Part shown: positions 20,801 to 28,229 of the stretch, piece by piece
Layout of the letters: every line of letters begins with the position of its first letter
Position numbering within the stretch: the first letter of the stretch is position 1
Source: Dyella japonica A8
GTDB taxonomy: Bacteria; Pseudomonadota; Gammaproteobacteria; Xanthomonadales; Rhodanobacteraceae
Assembly: GCF_000725385.1 (NCBI RefSeq)
Contig: NZ_CP008884.1
Span: forward strand, 3,534,001 to 3,598,000
DNA length: 64,000 bases
Reading direction: 5' to 3'
The notes under the pieces: model-generated
What the model was told of the DNA's origin: nothing
The model's database searches: none
The model's input: the letters and a program-made list of their open reading frames with translations, nothing else
Made by a program: the position numbers and the translations under genes

Positions 20801-21968
20801 CCCCGCTGGCGGTGGCATTGACGCCAAAGGCGCTCGAACCAGTCGATCCTGAGGCAGTCGCCGAATTTCCAATCGCGGTGCTATTGTCGCCCACCGCCTG
20901 GGCATGGAACCCGCCCGCGAAAGAGCCCGTGTTCGAGGCGTTCGAATTGTAGCCGATCGCCGTCGCATTGATGGCGCCGGCGTTGGCTGCGAACCCTGTC
21001 GCGGTCGTCCCATCGCCTGTGGCGCGCGAGCCAGCGCCGAGGGCGACTGCCGTGACGCCGGTTGCGATGACATTGTCGCCGTATGCCGTTGCATATTGCC
21101 CGAGGGCTTGAGCGCCATTTCCCACAGCCGTAGGCGCGGAGAAGGCCGTCGTCCCGCCGTTCGCGACCGACAGGGCTCCGATCGCTATCCCTGACGATGC
21201 GTTGACGGTCGCCGGCTGGTTGCAGCTGGCGCTGTTGCTGCCGATCGCAATGTTGGCGCTGAACCCATTGGTTTCCGTCTGGGTGCCGCAGGCGACGGCG
21301 TACTGCGCAAAGGCAGTTCCGGGTACTCCGAACACGCCAAGCAGCACCAGCGCTCCCGAGGCGCCCAGCGCGCCGAGCCCCAGCCTGTCGGGCTTCAGCC
21401 CCGGCAAGCGTTGCGCCAGGCCCGGTTTCACCATTGCCCCAACGTGCGCCTTCGTAGCGTAGAGGGACGGATTGCCTTTCTTCGTCTGATGCATCTCCTG
21501 GCTGCGCTTCTTCCTTTGGCTGTACGGCGCGCAGGGTACGGGGATGACCGCGCCATCCTCCAGCAGCATCCCGCGCGATTGCAGATGACGGTTGACCGTC
21601 CCCAGGATGCGTGGTGCCAGACCATGCGTTTCCAGCAATCGCCTGAAGCTCAGGATCGTCGTCTCGCCCGGGGTCCCGCCTTGCGCCAACGACAGCTGTG
21701 CAAATTTGCGCACGGGCGTGACCTTGTGCATCGCTTCCTCCATCGCCGAATCGCTATAACCAAACCACTGCTGCATGGCGTAGATGCGCAGCATCATCTT
21801 GATCGGGTACGGGTGACGGCCTCGGCCAGCCTTCGGGTACACAGGCTCGATCAACGCAAGCAACTCATCCCACAGCACTACGCGATCCATCTCGGCCAAA
21901 AACGTCTCGCGCCATGTGGATTTGCGTTTGCCGTTGTGCTCGATCTCGGAGAAGTTAATCTGACTCAT
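14832..21968 (-). CDS. Chimeric frame: IS5 transposase N-terminus fused to trimeric autotransporter adhesin
   Basis: A single 2378-codon frame. Residues 1 to about 178 are an IS5-group transposase (MSQINFSEIEHNGKRK start, first catalytic Asp in LLEDGAVIP, EMHQTKKGN), cut just before the second catalytic Asp. From M179 (ATG at 21434) it becomes a YadA-like trimeric adhesin: hydrophobic signal core (LGASGALVLLGVFGVPGTAFA), a first head of 14-residue AIG/ATG repeats to about residue 690, a stalk with nine DA(V/I)NGSQL necks, head modules each opened by KYFH(A/T)NS, and a C-terminal anchor (GLAVGVTAPIGDRWHVAFSA). Such proteins form surface trimers for adhesion and autoaggregation. The normal extended signal region has been lost to the transposase. 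Export would need initiation at 21434; the full fusion would probably stay in the cytoplasm. Confidence 0.85.
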   Translation of the reverse strand: MSQINFSEIEHNGKRKSTWRETFLAEMDRVVLWDELLALIEPVYPKAGRGRHPYPIKMMLRIYAMQQWFGYSDSAMEEAMHKVTPVRKFAQLSLAQGGTPGETTILSFRRLLETHGLAPRILGTVNRHLQSRGMLLEDGAVIPVPCAPYSQRKKRSQEMHQTKKGNPSLYATKAHVGAMVKPGLAQRLPGLKPDRLGLGALGASGALVLLGVFGVPGTAFAQYAVACGTQTETNGFSANIAIGSNSASCNQPATVNASSGIAIGALSVANGGTTAFSAPTAVGNGAQALGQYATAYGDNVIATGVTAVALGAGSRATGDGTTATGFAANAGAINATAIGYNSNASNTGSFAGGFHAQAVGDNSTAIGNSATASGSTGSSAFGVNATASGANSLALGVYSTASNTTATAVGPGAGATAVQATSIGANANAGGTNAFAGGYAAQAQGVGSLALGSAALAIGASSVAFGQGAGVGSSAANTGSVAVGVGAGNTVTGVQNTGIGGGVSGTMLGSGSGVSGARNVAFGTGDGTVVYNATYKAASGSLVTGNDNIAVGTNAGIGVAANATTSIGLNAKATGGNAIAMGVGAQANGANSISVGTGNVVSGANSGAFGDPSTIAGTGSYSLGNNNAINANNAFVVGNGVTVATGLDGAVVLGNGSTVSAAVATPNASIGGTTYAFAGGAPAAGDVVSVGSATAPRQIQNVAAGQLNANSTDAVNGSQLYATNQQVTTNTTNIANNIAAITNLGNGTVGLVQQAGGISATNANLITVGAGTGGTVVSFANASGGTRTLSNVTAGVNPTDAVNVSQLTTTNSNVTNLGNQVASNTTNIASNTTAISNLANNVANGTVGPVQQTGAANRLALVAPGGSGATPGAAQTLTNVAAGALGATSTDAINGSQLYATNQQVTTNTGNIANLTTNITTLGQGWKVSAQGANATSVGLGSATGNSFDLNNGDGNLVVSKSATSNDVRFDLAKNLSVNSVTAGSAAFNTTGLTITGGPSVTTSGVDAGGLKITHLAAGALSATSTDAVNGSQLYATNQQVATNTTNIANNTTAISSLANNVANGTVGPVQQTSVANQLALVAPGGSGATPGAAQTLTNVEAGALSATSTDAVNGSQLYATNQQVATNTTNIANNTAAITNLGNGMVGLVQQAGGISATNTNLITLGAGTGGTMVSFANASGGTRTLSNVTAGVNPTDAVNVSQLTTTNTNVTNLGNQVATDTTNITALQQDALQWSASLNAYDASHGRGSPQTITNVAPAALSSTSADAVNGSQLYATNQQVATNTTNIANNATAITNLGSSVTNLTNNVANGAVGPVQQTGAANQLALVAPGGSGGAPGAAQTLANVAAGVLGATSADAVNGSQLYATNQQVTQNTADITNLDGRVTTVAGDVSTLANSVTNIQNGAGIKYFHANSTLADSQSLGADSVAVGPAAVANNTNSVALGNGAVASVDGSLALGSGSVADRAIVPVSGSIPTGLGYVTYNTTDATLLGSVSVGNGATGALRQITNVADGTESHDAVTLRQLQGAVGSVSVTSTKYFHANSTVLDSLAIGTDAVAVGPTTVVNGDNGIGLGNGAIVQQTAPGGTAIGQNAQVSQADAIALGTNSTADGIQSLAIGAGAHAGVLGSVALGAGASVASGVTGSNVALGQGSAVTAAAVPTASGTINGTAYSYAGGAPAGVVSVGAAGAQRQLTKVAAGQVSAASTDAVNGSQLYATNQAIGAVGSNLTNLGSSVASGLGGNTTYDPVTGQLTTSLSYGGNSYNSAQDVFNQIGGVIGGGGIKYFHTNSNLADSYAAGNNSIAVGSVANAYGDGSIAQGLNAVAGVNGNSSVANDIALGNGAQATGGNAIAQGTGAVAHTAGAVAIGQSATATGGRSVSIGVGNTASGDGAVAIGDPNTATGTGAVAMGQNNTASGQGAVALGNQGTANGQGAVALGNTATANAAGAVALGDTANAAAQNGVALGSGAVAANVGDVALGSGSVTSKAVATASMTVNGTTYAVAGTSPTNTVSVGAAGAERTITHVAAGQVSATSTDAVNGSQLNATNQAINNLGTQVNNIGNQISALSNTLSSSGVQYDDSSKGSVTLGGTKSTDGGVTGGTTITNVHQGNVSSTSTDAVNGSQLNATNQQVAQNTASINKLNDGTAGYFQVNNTANASQPKASGSDATAGGAGAVASGSASTAVGTGAQATASNSVAIGGGSVADRANSISVGAAGAERQVTNVAAGTAGTDAVNVAQLTTVTSQAVSAANSYTDTATSNAVNTANAYTNQALAGFGNQVNDQFNAVNRRISDLSRTQQSQCAMAQAGIGAMAAGAGSSAPRIVAGTGLCSGGAAGLAVGVTAPIGDRWHVAFSASASRGNGAVNAGVGYDIQ
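17880..19740 (-). repeat. Near-identical internal repeats in the adhesin stalk
   Basis: Two unit types recur. One encodes AQTLTNVAAG, DAVNGSQLYATNQQV, then NNVANGTVGPVQQTG and LALVAPGGSG, with copies near 17920-18170, 18650-18890 and 19310-19490. The other encodes GLVQQAGGISATN, GAGTGGT, SFANASGGTRTLSNVTAG and PTDAVNVSQL, with copies near 18310-18550 and 19520-19750. DNA identity is high by eye, so recombination could change stalk length and assemblers may collapse copies. Confidence 0.75.
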
Positions 21969-22035
21969 ATCGATCGTCCCTGTTTGAAGTACGCCCGCGC
22001 CGATGTGTTTCGAGAAACTCGCTCAGAGCTTCCTT
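21435..22035 (-). mobile_element. Truncated IS5-group element, left end and transposase 5' half
   Basis: The transposase start codon is at 21968 and homology ends near 21435, where the adhesin begins. Upstream, the minus strand reads GGAAGCTCTGAGCGAG near 22035, which resembles an IS5-group terminal repeat, and it follows CTAA, a YTAR-type target. The boundary at 22035 is inferred. The right half and right end of the element are absent, so it cannot move by itself. Confidence 0.55.
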
Positions 22036-22650
22036 TAGGGAAGTGCTGTCCCTTGCCCGCGACGCCCAGATTCTCTGCGTGCCGCAGCCAACACATTTTC
22101 TTTCGGATCGTAAGAGTCTCGTCAGGTGATCGACTTTTGATTCGAGGCCAACTTCCTTTGGTCGCGGGTATCGCGCGCGATTCACTGTGACCTGGTTCTC
22201 ATAACACCGGCGCAGCGCTTCATGATCAGCTGCACCCATGGATCTTTTCGCTAAGCCGGCGTCAGGGCGCACATGGTGCTGCGGCGCGACGCCGCGCCAA
22301 TGCCGCCGGTCTGGTCATCACCCGGCGCACCGAGGAAAGCCTGCGCCCTAGCCAGCGGGCGACCAGGCAACGGGATTCACCTTGTTGCGAACGCTCTCAC
22401 TCCAAGGTCTTTCCGGTGTCGATGATGTGCCGCCGAAGTCTGGGTGCCATGCAGCACTCCTTCCGCTTGCACGTCGACGGTTTGTCGCGTCGACCGGCTC
22501 AAGTCGCACCGAAGAGCCGATCATCGGCGTTCAAACCAAAAACAGAAGCAGCCCAGGTATGCTCTGATTTCACCCGTCATCCCGGCGTAGGCTGGGATGA
22601 CGAGCAAACGCCCACGGATCAGGGCACTCCCAAGTCCGACAATGGCCTCA
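22036..22650. other. Non-coding stretch beside the IS fragment
   Basis: No frame here has a recognisable product or a good ribosome site. The stretch contains the near-palindrome CTTCCTTTAGGGAAG at about 22030-22044 and a hairpin repeat at 22575-22602. It looks like decayed sequence between the IS fragment and the beta-barrel remnant. Confidence 0.5.
22575..22602. repeat. Single REP-like hairpin
   Basis: CGTCATCCC (22575-22583) and GGGATGACG (22594-22602) form a perfect 9-bp stem with a 10-base loop. It is a diverged relative of the paired elements at 60920-61024. Confidence 0.7.
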
Positions 22651-22806
22651 TTACCAGGAGTACTTGACGCCGAACCTGGCCTCGCCAGCTCTGTAACGCT
22701 GCGCGCCACCTCGAAGCCGAGCCGACCCCGCACACTCACGGCCTTCGTCCTGTTGCCCTGCAACCCAACAACGCCTTCCGCCCTTGCACCCCATGGGGTG
22801 TGCAGG
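22651..22806 (-). pseudogene. Frameshifted end of an outer-membrane autotransporter barrel
   Basis: On the minus strand, a frame entering after a TAG near 22815 reads PWGARAEGVVGLQGNRTKAV then SVRGRLGFEV. A shift of one frame near 22710 continues as GGAQRYRAGEARFGVKYSW and a TAA at 22651-22653. An aromatic C-terminal residue after alternating hydrophobic positions is the usual end of an outer-membrane beta barrel. Only the last strands remain. This is either a decayed autotransporter gene or a read error at one base; the stop upstream favours decay. Confidence 0.6.
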
Positions 22807-22886
22807 AACGACGAACCAAGCTAGTTGATCAGTGCGCCCCCAAGGGAAGCCGCTTGTCGCATGATGCCCTCATGCGACAAGCGCGC

Positions 22887-25301
22887 TTAAAGCGCCACTT
22901 GGCTGCGGCGCGTGCTGAACGTATCGACCATGGTCACCAGCTGGCCGGCTGATGCGGGCTTGAGCAGGCTTGCGTCGAACGTCAGCGAAGGCTCGACCGC
23001 AAGCGGACGTTGCGGCGGCAGTGACGAATAGAGCATGACCGGCAGCTCGGGAAACTCATCACGCACGGATTGCAGCAACGCCCAGCCGTCCATGCTGTCC
23101 ATGCACTGGTCGGTCAGCACCATGTCAACGGCGTGCTCGCGCAGCAGCGCCAATGCTTGTGTACCGTCTGCCACGGCAACGGTGTGGAAGCCGTAGCCAT
23201 CGAGTAGGTCGCAGATCAGTTCGCGTTGCTGCTGCTGATCGTCAACTACCAGGAGTACGCGGTCCTGACCATCTACATCGACACTCGCATCCTCACCAAA
23301 GAGAGCCTCGATATCCTCCTCGCCGGCACGCTCCAGGTCGAGCGTGAATGCAAAGCGACTCCCTCTGCCAAGTTGCGACTGGATATCCAGCTGGCTATCC
23401 ATGCGCTCCAGTAGCTGACTTACGATGGCCAGACCCAGACCCTTACCTTCGTGCTGGGATGCGTTGCCCCCGCGCTGATAGGGTCGCAGCAGACGTTCCT
23501 TCTCATCCAGCGGTATGCCGATGCCATCATCTTCGATGACGAAGCGCAGTCGGACACGCCCTGCCGTGGAAGCAGGTTGCGCATCCACTGCAAAACGCAC
23601 GGTGCCACGATCGGTAAATTTCGCAGCGTTGCCCAGCAGATTGGCCAACACCTGGCGAAGACGGCGGAAGTCGGCGCGCACCGCCGCCGGCAGCTCCGCC
23701 GCGAACTCACAGGCCAGGCGGTTGCCGTGGCGCTCAGTCGCCAGTTCGGCCTGCTCCGCCACATCGCGCAGGAAAGCCGCCAGGTAACCCGCCGCCAGGG
23801 TCAGCTCCATAGCATCCAGTTCCTCGCGCGAAAACTCCAGCAGTTCGTCGATCAACTCCATCTGCTCGCGTACGTTGCGCTCGATCAGGCTGGCGTAGTC
23901 TCGGCGTGCATCGCCCGCCTGCCAGCGGCGCGTACTGTCCAACACCGAAGCCAGCGGGCCGCGCAGATCATGCCCGATGCGCGCCAGCAGCCCGCGGCGC
24001 GCCTGCAGCGACCGGTCCAGCTGCGCGGTACGACTGGCCACCACGCGCTCCAGCCGGTCGCGCTCGGTGGCCTGCTGGTGATCCAGCTGCACGCGTACGT
24101 CCATCTCTTCGCGTCGGCCGCGTCTGATTTCCACGACGAGCACCACGGCGAGCAACAATAGATCCGGCAATACCGTCGTGGAGAGCACCTGGCTGCTGAG
24201 CGGCGTGTGGAACAGGTAGCTGGAAAAATGCACCACCAGGTCTGTCCAGGCAAAGCCCACCAGCAGCAACGGAAACCAGGGTTTCACCACGCGGCGGCGA
24301 ATAGCGTAGATCGCCGCCACGGTAAGCATGACATCACCGAATAGACACAAAGGCATGATGAGCGCAATGAACATCATCCGACTCAGCCAATAGCTGAAGA
24401 AACCGAGCAACAGATAACCTGCGCCGACGCCTTTGAGCAGCCAGGCCCACCAGCGGCCCAGTCGATCGACCTCGATTGCCGCGTAGCAATATCCATTCGT
24501 CAGAAACAACAGGAGGGCTGCCAGCTGATACATGACCCACGCATTGATGTCCGGGCGGTTCGGCCATAGGTAGACAAGGGCGTAGTTGTCGATGACGCCA
24601 ACCCAGAGGGTATGGCAGAACATACCCAGCGCCATGTACATCAGCACACGGCGCCCATAGATCGCCCCCAACACCACGCCGAACACCGCCAGCAACAGAA
24701 CCGCTCCCAGCATGGCGCCATCCAGCACCGCTTCGCGCAGGCCGTCGCGCAGAAACTCGCCTGGCGTCCATAGTCGCGGCGACAGGCTCACCAGGAGACC
24801 AGGCGTGTAAACACGCATGAGCAAGGTGGCCCTGGCACCTGGTGGCAACACCAGCGGAAACATCGGTTTGCGTTCCGGCAGCGCCCAGACACTCAGCGGA
24901 TAGTCCGTACCTGCCTGCCACTCCTGCCAGCGGCCGGCCATCTCCACGTACAGGCGCACGTCACGCAATCGCGGCGGCCCGGCCTGCAACCAGGCGGAGC
25001 ACGCCTCACCGGTTGCATTGTGCAGACTTACCTTCAGCCACCATGCGGAGCTGCTGTACCCGCGTTGTAGCTCATGCGGCGCCTGAGCTGGCGACAGCCC
25101 GGGAAACAAGGCGAGCGCGCCCTGTGCATCGAGAGTTCGCGACGCATCCTCCGCCATCAGTGCATAAGGCGACAGGTCCAGCATCTTGGCGGGACAAGCA
25201 TCGAGTTCCACGTCGGCTGCACGGGCCGCTGTGTGGGGGGCGAACAGTGCGGTGATCAGCACAACCCAGGTCAACCACAACGCCAGCCTGCGGCGAACCA
25301 T
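22887..25301 (-). CDS. Hybrid sensor histidine kinase with 7TMR-DISM sensor
   Basis: About 804 residues. A signal peptide (MVRRRLALWLTWVVLITALFA) leads into a periplasmic beta-rich DISMED2-like domain (YSSSAWWLKVSLHNATGEAC), seven transmembrane helices (7TMR-DISM), a coiled coil, then HisKA with H-box IGHDLRGPLASVLD, HATPase_c (NLLGNAAKFTD, DDGIGIP, GKGLGLAIV) and a C-terminal receiver (VVDDQQQ ... VLTDQCMDSMDGW). DISM sensors often detect carbohydrates or other small ligands. The ATG at 25301 has GGTGAG upstream; a GTG at 25337, 3 bases past the response regulator stop, would add 12 residues. It is co-transcribed behind its partner regulator. Confidence 0.9.
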   Translation of the reverse strand: MVRRRLALWLTWVVLITALFAPHTAARAADVELDACPAKMLDLSPYALMAEDASRTLDAQGALALFPGLSPAQAPHELQRGYSSSAWWLKVSLHNATGEACSAWLQAGPPRLRDVRLYVEMAGRWQEWQAGTDYPLSVWALPERKPMFPLVLPPGARATLLMRVYTPGLLVSLSPRLWTPGEFLRDGLREAVLDGAMLGAVLLLAVFGVVLGAIYGRRVLMYMALGMFCHTLWVGVIDNYALVYLWPNRPDINAWVMYQLAALLLFLTNGYCYAAIEVDRLGRWWAWLLKGVGAGYLLLGFFSYWLSRMMFIALIMPLCLFGDVMLTVAAIYAIRRRVVKPWFPLLLVGFAWTDLVVHFSSYLFHTPLSSQVLSTTVLPDLLLLAVVLVVEIRRGRREEMDVRVQLDHQQATERDRLERVVASRTAQLDRSLQARRGLLARIGHDLRGPLASVLDSTRRWQAGDARRDYASLIERNVREQMELIDELLEFSREELDAMELTLAAGYLAAFLRDVAEQAELATERHGNRLACEFAAELPAAVRADFRRLRQVLANLLGNAAKFTDRGTVRFAVDAQPASTAGRVRLRFVIEDDGIGIPLDEKERLLRPYQRGGNASQHEGKGLGLAIVSQLLERMDSQLDIQSQLGRGSRFAFTLDLERAGEEDIEALFGEDASVDVDGQDRVLLVVDDQQQQRELICDLLDGYGFHTVAVADGTQALALLREHAVDMVLTDQCMDSMDGWALLQSVRDEFPELPVMLYSSLPPQRPLAVEPSLTFDASLLKPASAGQLVTMVDTFSTRRSQVAL

Positions 25302-25340
25302 ACTCACCGACACCACGCATCCCCCATCAACGGCCACACG

Positions 25341-26120
25341 TCATTCGCCACCATGGGTTTCACGTACCCGCGTGCTTGCGCGAAAGGCCGTGGGCGTCAT
25401 GCCCATGCGTTCGCGAAAGGCCGTCGTGAAATTGCATGCGCTCCTGAAACCAACCTGGTCGGCGATATCCTGCATGCTCATATACGATTCGGTGAGCAAT
25501 TCGCGGCCGCGACGCAGCCGCTCCTCGCGAATCCAGTGAAAGACCGTCACGCCCATGTGTTCGCGGAAGATCGATGACAGTCGCTTGCTGTGCGTGCCTA
25601 CCTTGTCGGCGATATCCGCCAGGGACGGCACTTGGTTTAGATGGTCGCTGATAAAGCGTATGGCCGCGCGAAGCATCACCTCATCTGGGGAAAGCAGCGC
25701 CTCCGGCTCGGACTCGGCGCCCGGCTTTCCGGCGCGCAAACTCAGTTGCAGGTGGATACGAACCCGTGCCAGCACCTCCCTGGGGAGACACGGCTTCAGG
25801 ATATAGTCGACGCCGCCATGGAGCAGGCCTTCCAGCCGTTCTTCGTCGGCACTTGCCGCACTCAGGAAAAGGATAGGAATGTCCTGCGTGCGCGGGCCAG
25901 CTTTCAGCATACGGCACACTGCAAACCCATCGGCGCCGGGCATGCGCACGTCAAGCAGGATCAGGTCTGGCGAAAGCGCCTGCGCACGCTGATAACCCTG
26001 CTGCGCATCCGTGGCGAGATTCACCCGTATGTTTTCCACACGCAACAGCTCGGTGACCGCACGCAACTCTTCGGGATGATCGTCGATGATCAGGACGAAC
26101 GGCTGATGCTTGGCCAACAC
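25341..26120 (-). CDS. Response regulator with AraC-type DNA-binding domain
   Basis: A 259-residue regulator. The receiver (about residues 8-125) has the acidic pair IIDDHPEE and phospho-acceptor D57 in LILLDVRMPG, with Lys in ILKPCLP. The C-terminal AraC/XylS HTH (about 150-259) ends in the typical SACNFTTAFRERMGMTPTAFR. AraC output domains are uncommon among response regulators and usually control metabolic or surface genes. The kinase gene follows directly, so the pair forms a phosphorelay: H-box, hybrid receiver, then possibly a separate Hpt, which is not seen in this window. Its targets are unknown. Confidence 0.92.
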   Translation of the reverse strand: MLAKHQPFVLIIDDHPEELRAVTELLRVENIRVNLATDAQQGYQRAQALSPDLILLDVRMPGADGFAVCRMLKAGPRTQDIPILFLSAASADEERLEGLLHGGVDYILKPCLPREVLARVRIHLQLSLRAGKPGAESEPEALLSPDEVMLRAAIRFISDHLNQVPSLADIADKVGTHSKRLSSIFREHMGVTVFHWIREERLRRGRELLTESYMSMQDIADQVGFRSACNFTTAFRERMGMTPTAFRASTRVRETHGGE

Positions 26121-27097
26121 ATGCTCCTATGAATGCCCATCACGGCTGCCCGATGATCCCGATGCTCTGGGCAGCCAAGCGCAACGGGGAAATTGCTTCA
26201 AGATAAGCCCTGCGCAAGCTTAAGCGAAACCTCCTACGATTTGACCAAAATCCCGTCTTGGCAGACGCAACAAAGCGTGGCTCCCGTGGACATTCCACGC
26301 ACTTCCGTCGGACGAAACCGGGCAGCCGAAAGCTTGTTGATCTCTACCCTCTGACCACGGTGGTTGAGGCGGGGGCTTTACCGCTGCGATACGGCTCACC
26401 GGCATCACCAAATCGCGGCTGAATCGGCGCAGTGCCTGAGCGAAAACAGGTTTGTCCAGCTCGAACACGCCAAGGCAGCGATCGCCGCGGGGCGACGCCA
26501 CTATGACGATGTGCCCGCACAGCTCGCTCGGAAATCACACGCCTTCGGCATTTGCGACCAGGCTTCCCGATCAAGGAACTCTTGCCAACCCATCGCCGAA
26601 CGATAGCCGGCCAACTTATTGCACGACCTAGTGCGCGGCCCTACGGCAGCCCCAACCGATCTCAAAACCAGGGACGGTAGCTCTGTCATGGGACTGCAAA
26701 TGGTTCTTGGCAATCGCGCGGAGACCCCGACCGCAATGTCCACTGAGGTCGAATTTCTTTTTTTGGCATCGACTTACGCCCAGTGACGGGGCCAGGTCAC
26801 TACGGCACTCCTGATCCAGTACGAACAGGATGAGTTGTCGCAATGGCGTTCATGACCGACCGGCGAGAACCGATCCCGGCTGCAACTGGATTCCGGCCTG
26901 CGAATGACGAGCAAAAAACCGCGGCTGTGAGATGTGGCCAGGTCTGTATCGGCTTACGCCAAAGCCAGCCCCCGGCAACGCGTCGCCGTCCCCTCCGGCC
27001 CCGCCGCACCCGGCCTGGATCACCCGTGGCTGCGGGTTGTCGCGCGTGGCGGAACGGGTTGCAGGTCGTGACAGTTGTTATTTGAATGCCTTGCGAC
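26121..27097. other. Long non-coding or decayed stretch
   Basis: About 1 kb with several short overlapping frames on both strands, none with a recognisable domain or good ribosome site. On the minus strand GWQEFLDREAWSQMPKACDF (about 26520-26590) looks protein-like but is soon broken, suggesting an old gene remnant. Bases 26886-26911 are a deleted copy of the ATTCCGGCC repeat. No tRNA or intact IS is seen. Confidence 0.5.
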
Positions 27098-27132
27098 CTA
27101 AATTAGCTTATTGCAACCTTTTATGCCACGCG
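27098..27132 (+). promoter_or_regulatory. Candidate operator upstream of the GlxA-type regulator
   Basis: CTAAAT (27098-27103), 12 bases, then ACCTTTTATGCCACGCG (27116-27132), ending 12 bases before the start codon at 27145. The same 17-mer, with a TTAAAT at the same spacing, lies upstream of the SDR gene (29107-29141). The neighbouring AraC-type regulator is the natural candidate to bind both; this is inference. Confidence 0.55.
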
Positions 27133-27144
27133 AGGGCTGGCCCC

Positions 27145-28119
27145 ATGCAGCGTATCGGTTTCCTGGTGTACCCCGGCTTCCAGATGATGTCGTTGGCCGC
27201 GGCGTCCGCTTTTGAGTTCGCCAACCTCGCGCTGAAACTCACCAATTACGAGGTCTGCATCGTGTCGGGGTCGGGCGGGCCGGTCATGAGCTCGCTGGGC
27301 ACCGCCATCCACACGGAAGCCATGGGCACGCAGCGCTTCGACACGCTGCTGATTGCTGGCGCCGTGGGTGTTCCCGAGGTCGATGCGTCCGTCATCGACA
27401 TCATTCGTGCCGCGCCCAGCACGTCGCGCCGCGTAGCCGCCATCTGCACGGGTGCATTCCTGTTGGCGCAGGCAGGCCTTTTGGATGGGCGTCGGGCCAC
27501 CACGCACTGGATGCTCGCCAGGCAACTGAAGCAGCAGTACGGGGCGGTAACGGTCGAGGAAGACCGCATTTTCATCATCGATGGCGACATCTGGACGTCC
27601 GCCGGCATGAGCGCGGGCGTCGACCTGGCCCTGGCCATGGTCGAACGGGACCTCGGCAGCGAGGTGGCGCGCACCGTGGCGCAACACCTGGTTGTCTACC
27701 ATCGCCGGACGGGCGGCCAATCGCAGTTCTCCGCGCTGCTCGAACTGGAACCCAAGTCGGACCGCATCCAGAACGCGCTGACCTATGCCAGGAGTCATCT
27801 GCGCTCTGCCCTCACCGTCGAGGAACTGGCGGCTGCTGCCCATCTGAGCCCCCGCCAGTTCAGTCGTGCATTCACCGCCGAAACCGGTCAGTCGCCCGCC
27901 AAGGCGGTGGAACAGCTGCGCGTGGAAGCCGCACGACTGATGATGGAGCAGACGCAACATCGCATCGAGATCATTGCCCGCGAGGTGGGGTTCGCCGACC
28001 GGGAGCGCATGCGGCGGGCATTTCTGCGCAGCTTCGGTCAGTCACCGCAAGCGATGCGAAGGCATGCGCTGGGGCAGCATGCCAACGCCATGGACAACGA
28101 CATGTCTCGCGTTGCCTGA
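27145..28119 (+). CDS. GlxA/FtrA-type AraC family regulator (DJ-1/PfpI + HTH)
   Basis: A 324-residue regulator. The N-terminal DJ-1/PfpI-like domain (IGFLVYPGFQMMSLAAASAFEFAN; ICTGAFLLAQAGLLDGRRATTHW) carries the Cys in the nucleophile-elbow position, and the C-terminal AraC HTH (about residues 215-310) ends FADRERMRRAFLRSFGQSP. These proteins act as DNA-binding sensors rather than amidases. The ATG at 27145 is chosen because the PfpI domain starts there; the frame is open upstream but without coding character. It is convergent with the SDR gene, with which it shares an upstream motif. Confidence 0.9.
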   Translation: MQRIGFLVYPGFQMMSLAAASAFEFANLALKLTNYEVCIVSGSGGPVMSSLGTAIHTEAMGTQRFDTLLIAGAVGVPEVDASVIDIIRAAPSTSRRVAAICTGAFLLAQAGLLDGRRATTHWMLARQLKQQYGAVTVEEDRIFIIDGDIWTSAGMSAGVDLALAMVERDLGSEVARTVAQHLVVYHRRTGGQSQFSALLELEPKSDRIQNALTYARSHLRSALTVEELAAAAHLSPRQFSRAFTAETGQSPAKAVEQLRVEAARLMMEQTQHRIEIIAREVGFADRERMRRAFLRSFGQSPQAMRRHALGQHANAMDNDMSRVA

Positions 28120-28173
28120 CGGGAGTCGGGAGCCGGAACCGTGCCGGCACCTGCCTTGCCACGACACCCATGC

Positions 28174-28204
28174 AAAAAAAGGGGCTCGCCTGAGTGCGAG
28201 CCCC
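28174..28204 (-). terminator. Intrinsic terminator after the SDR gene
   Basis: GGGGCTCGC (28181-28189) pairs with GCGAGCCCC (28196-28204) around a 6-base loop. On the minus strand the stem is followed directly by a T-run (A-run at 28174-28180 on the plus strand), 26 bases past the SDR stop. The same stem may also stop the convergent GlxA transcript. Confidence 0.85.
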
Positions 28205-28229
28205 TGCGCAGGTTTCGTCACGACCGGTA

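Noticed and set aside
14461..22035. Composite transposon carrying the adhesin between two IS5-type pieces
   Set aside because: The two pieces belong to different IS5 subgroups, and no matching outer ends or target duplications were found.
21955..22272. Minus-strand 105-codon frame upstream of the transposase
   Set aside because: No ribosome site, no recognisable domain, and it overlaps the likely IS end.
26220..26840. Possible gene(s) in the 1-kb gap before the GlxA-type regulator
   Set aside because: All frames are short, mutually overlapping and lack ribosome sites or domains; at most an old remnant.
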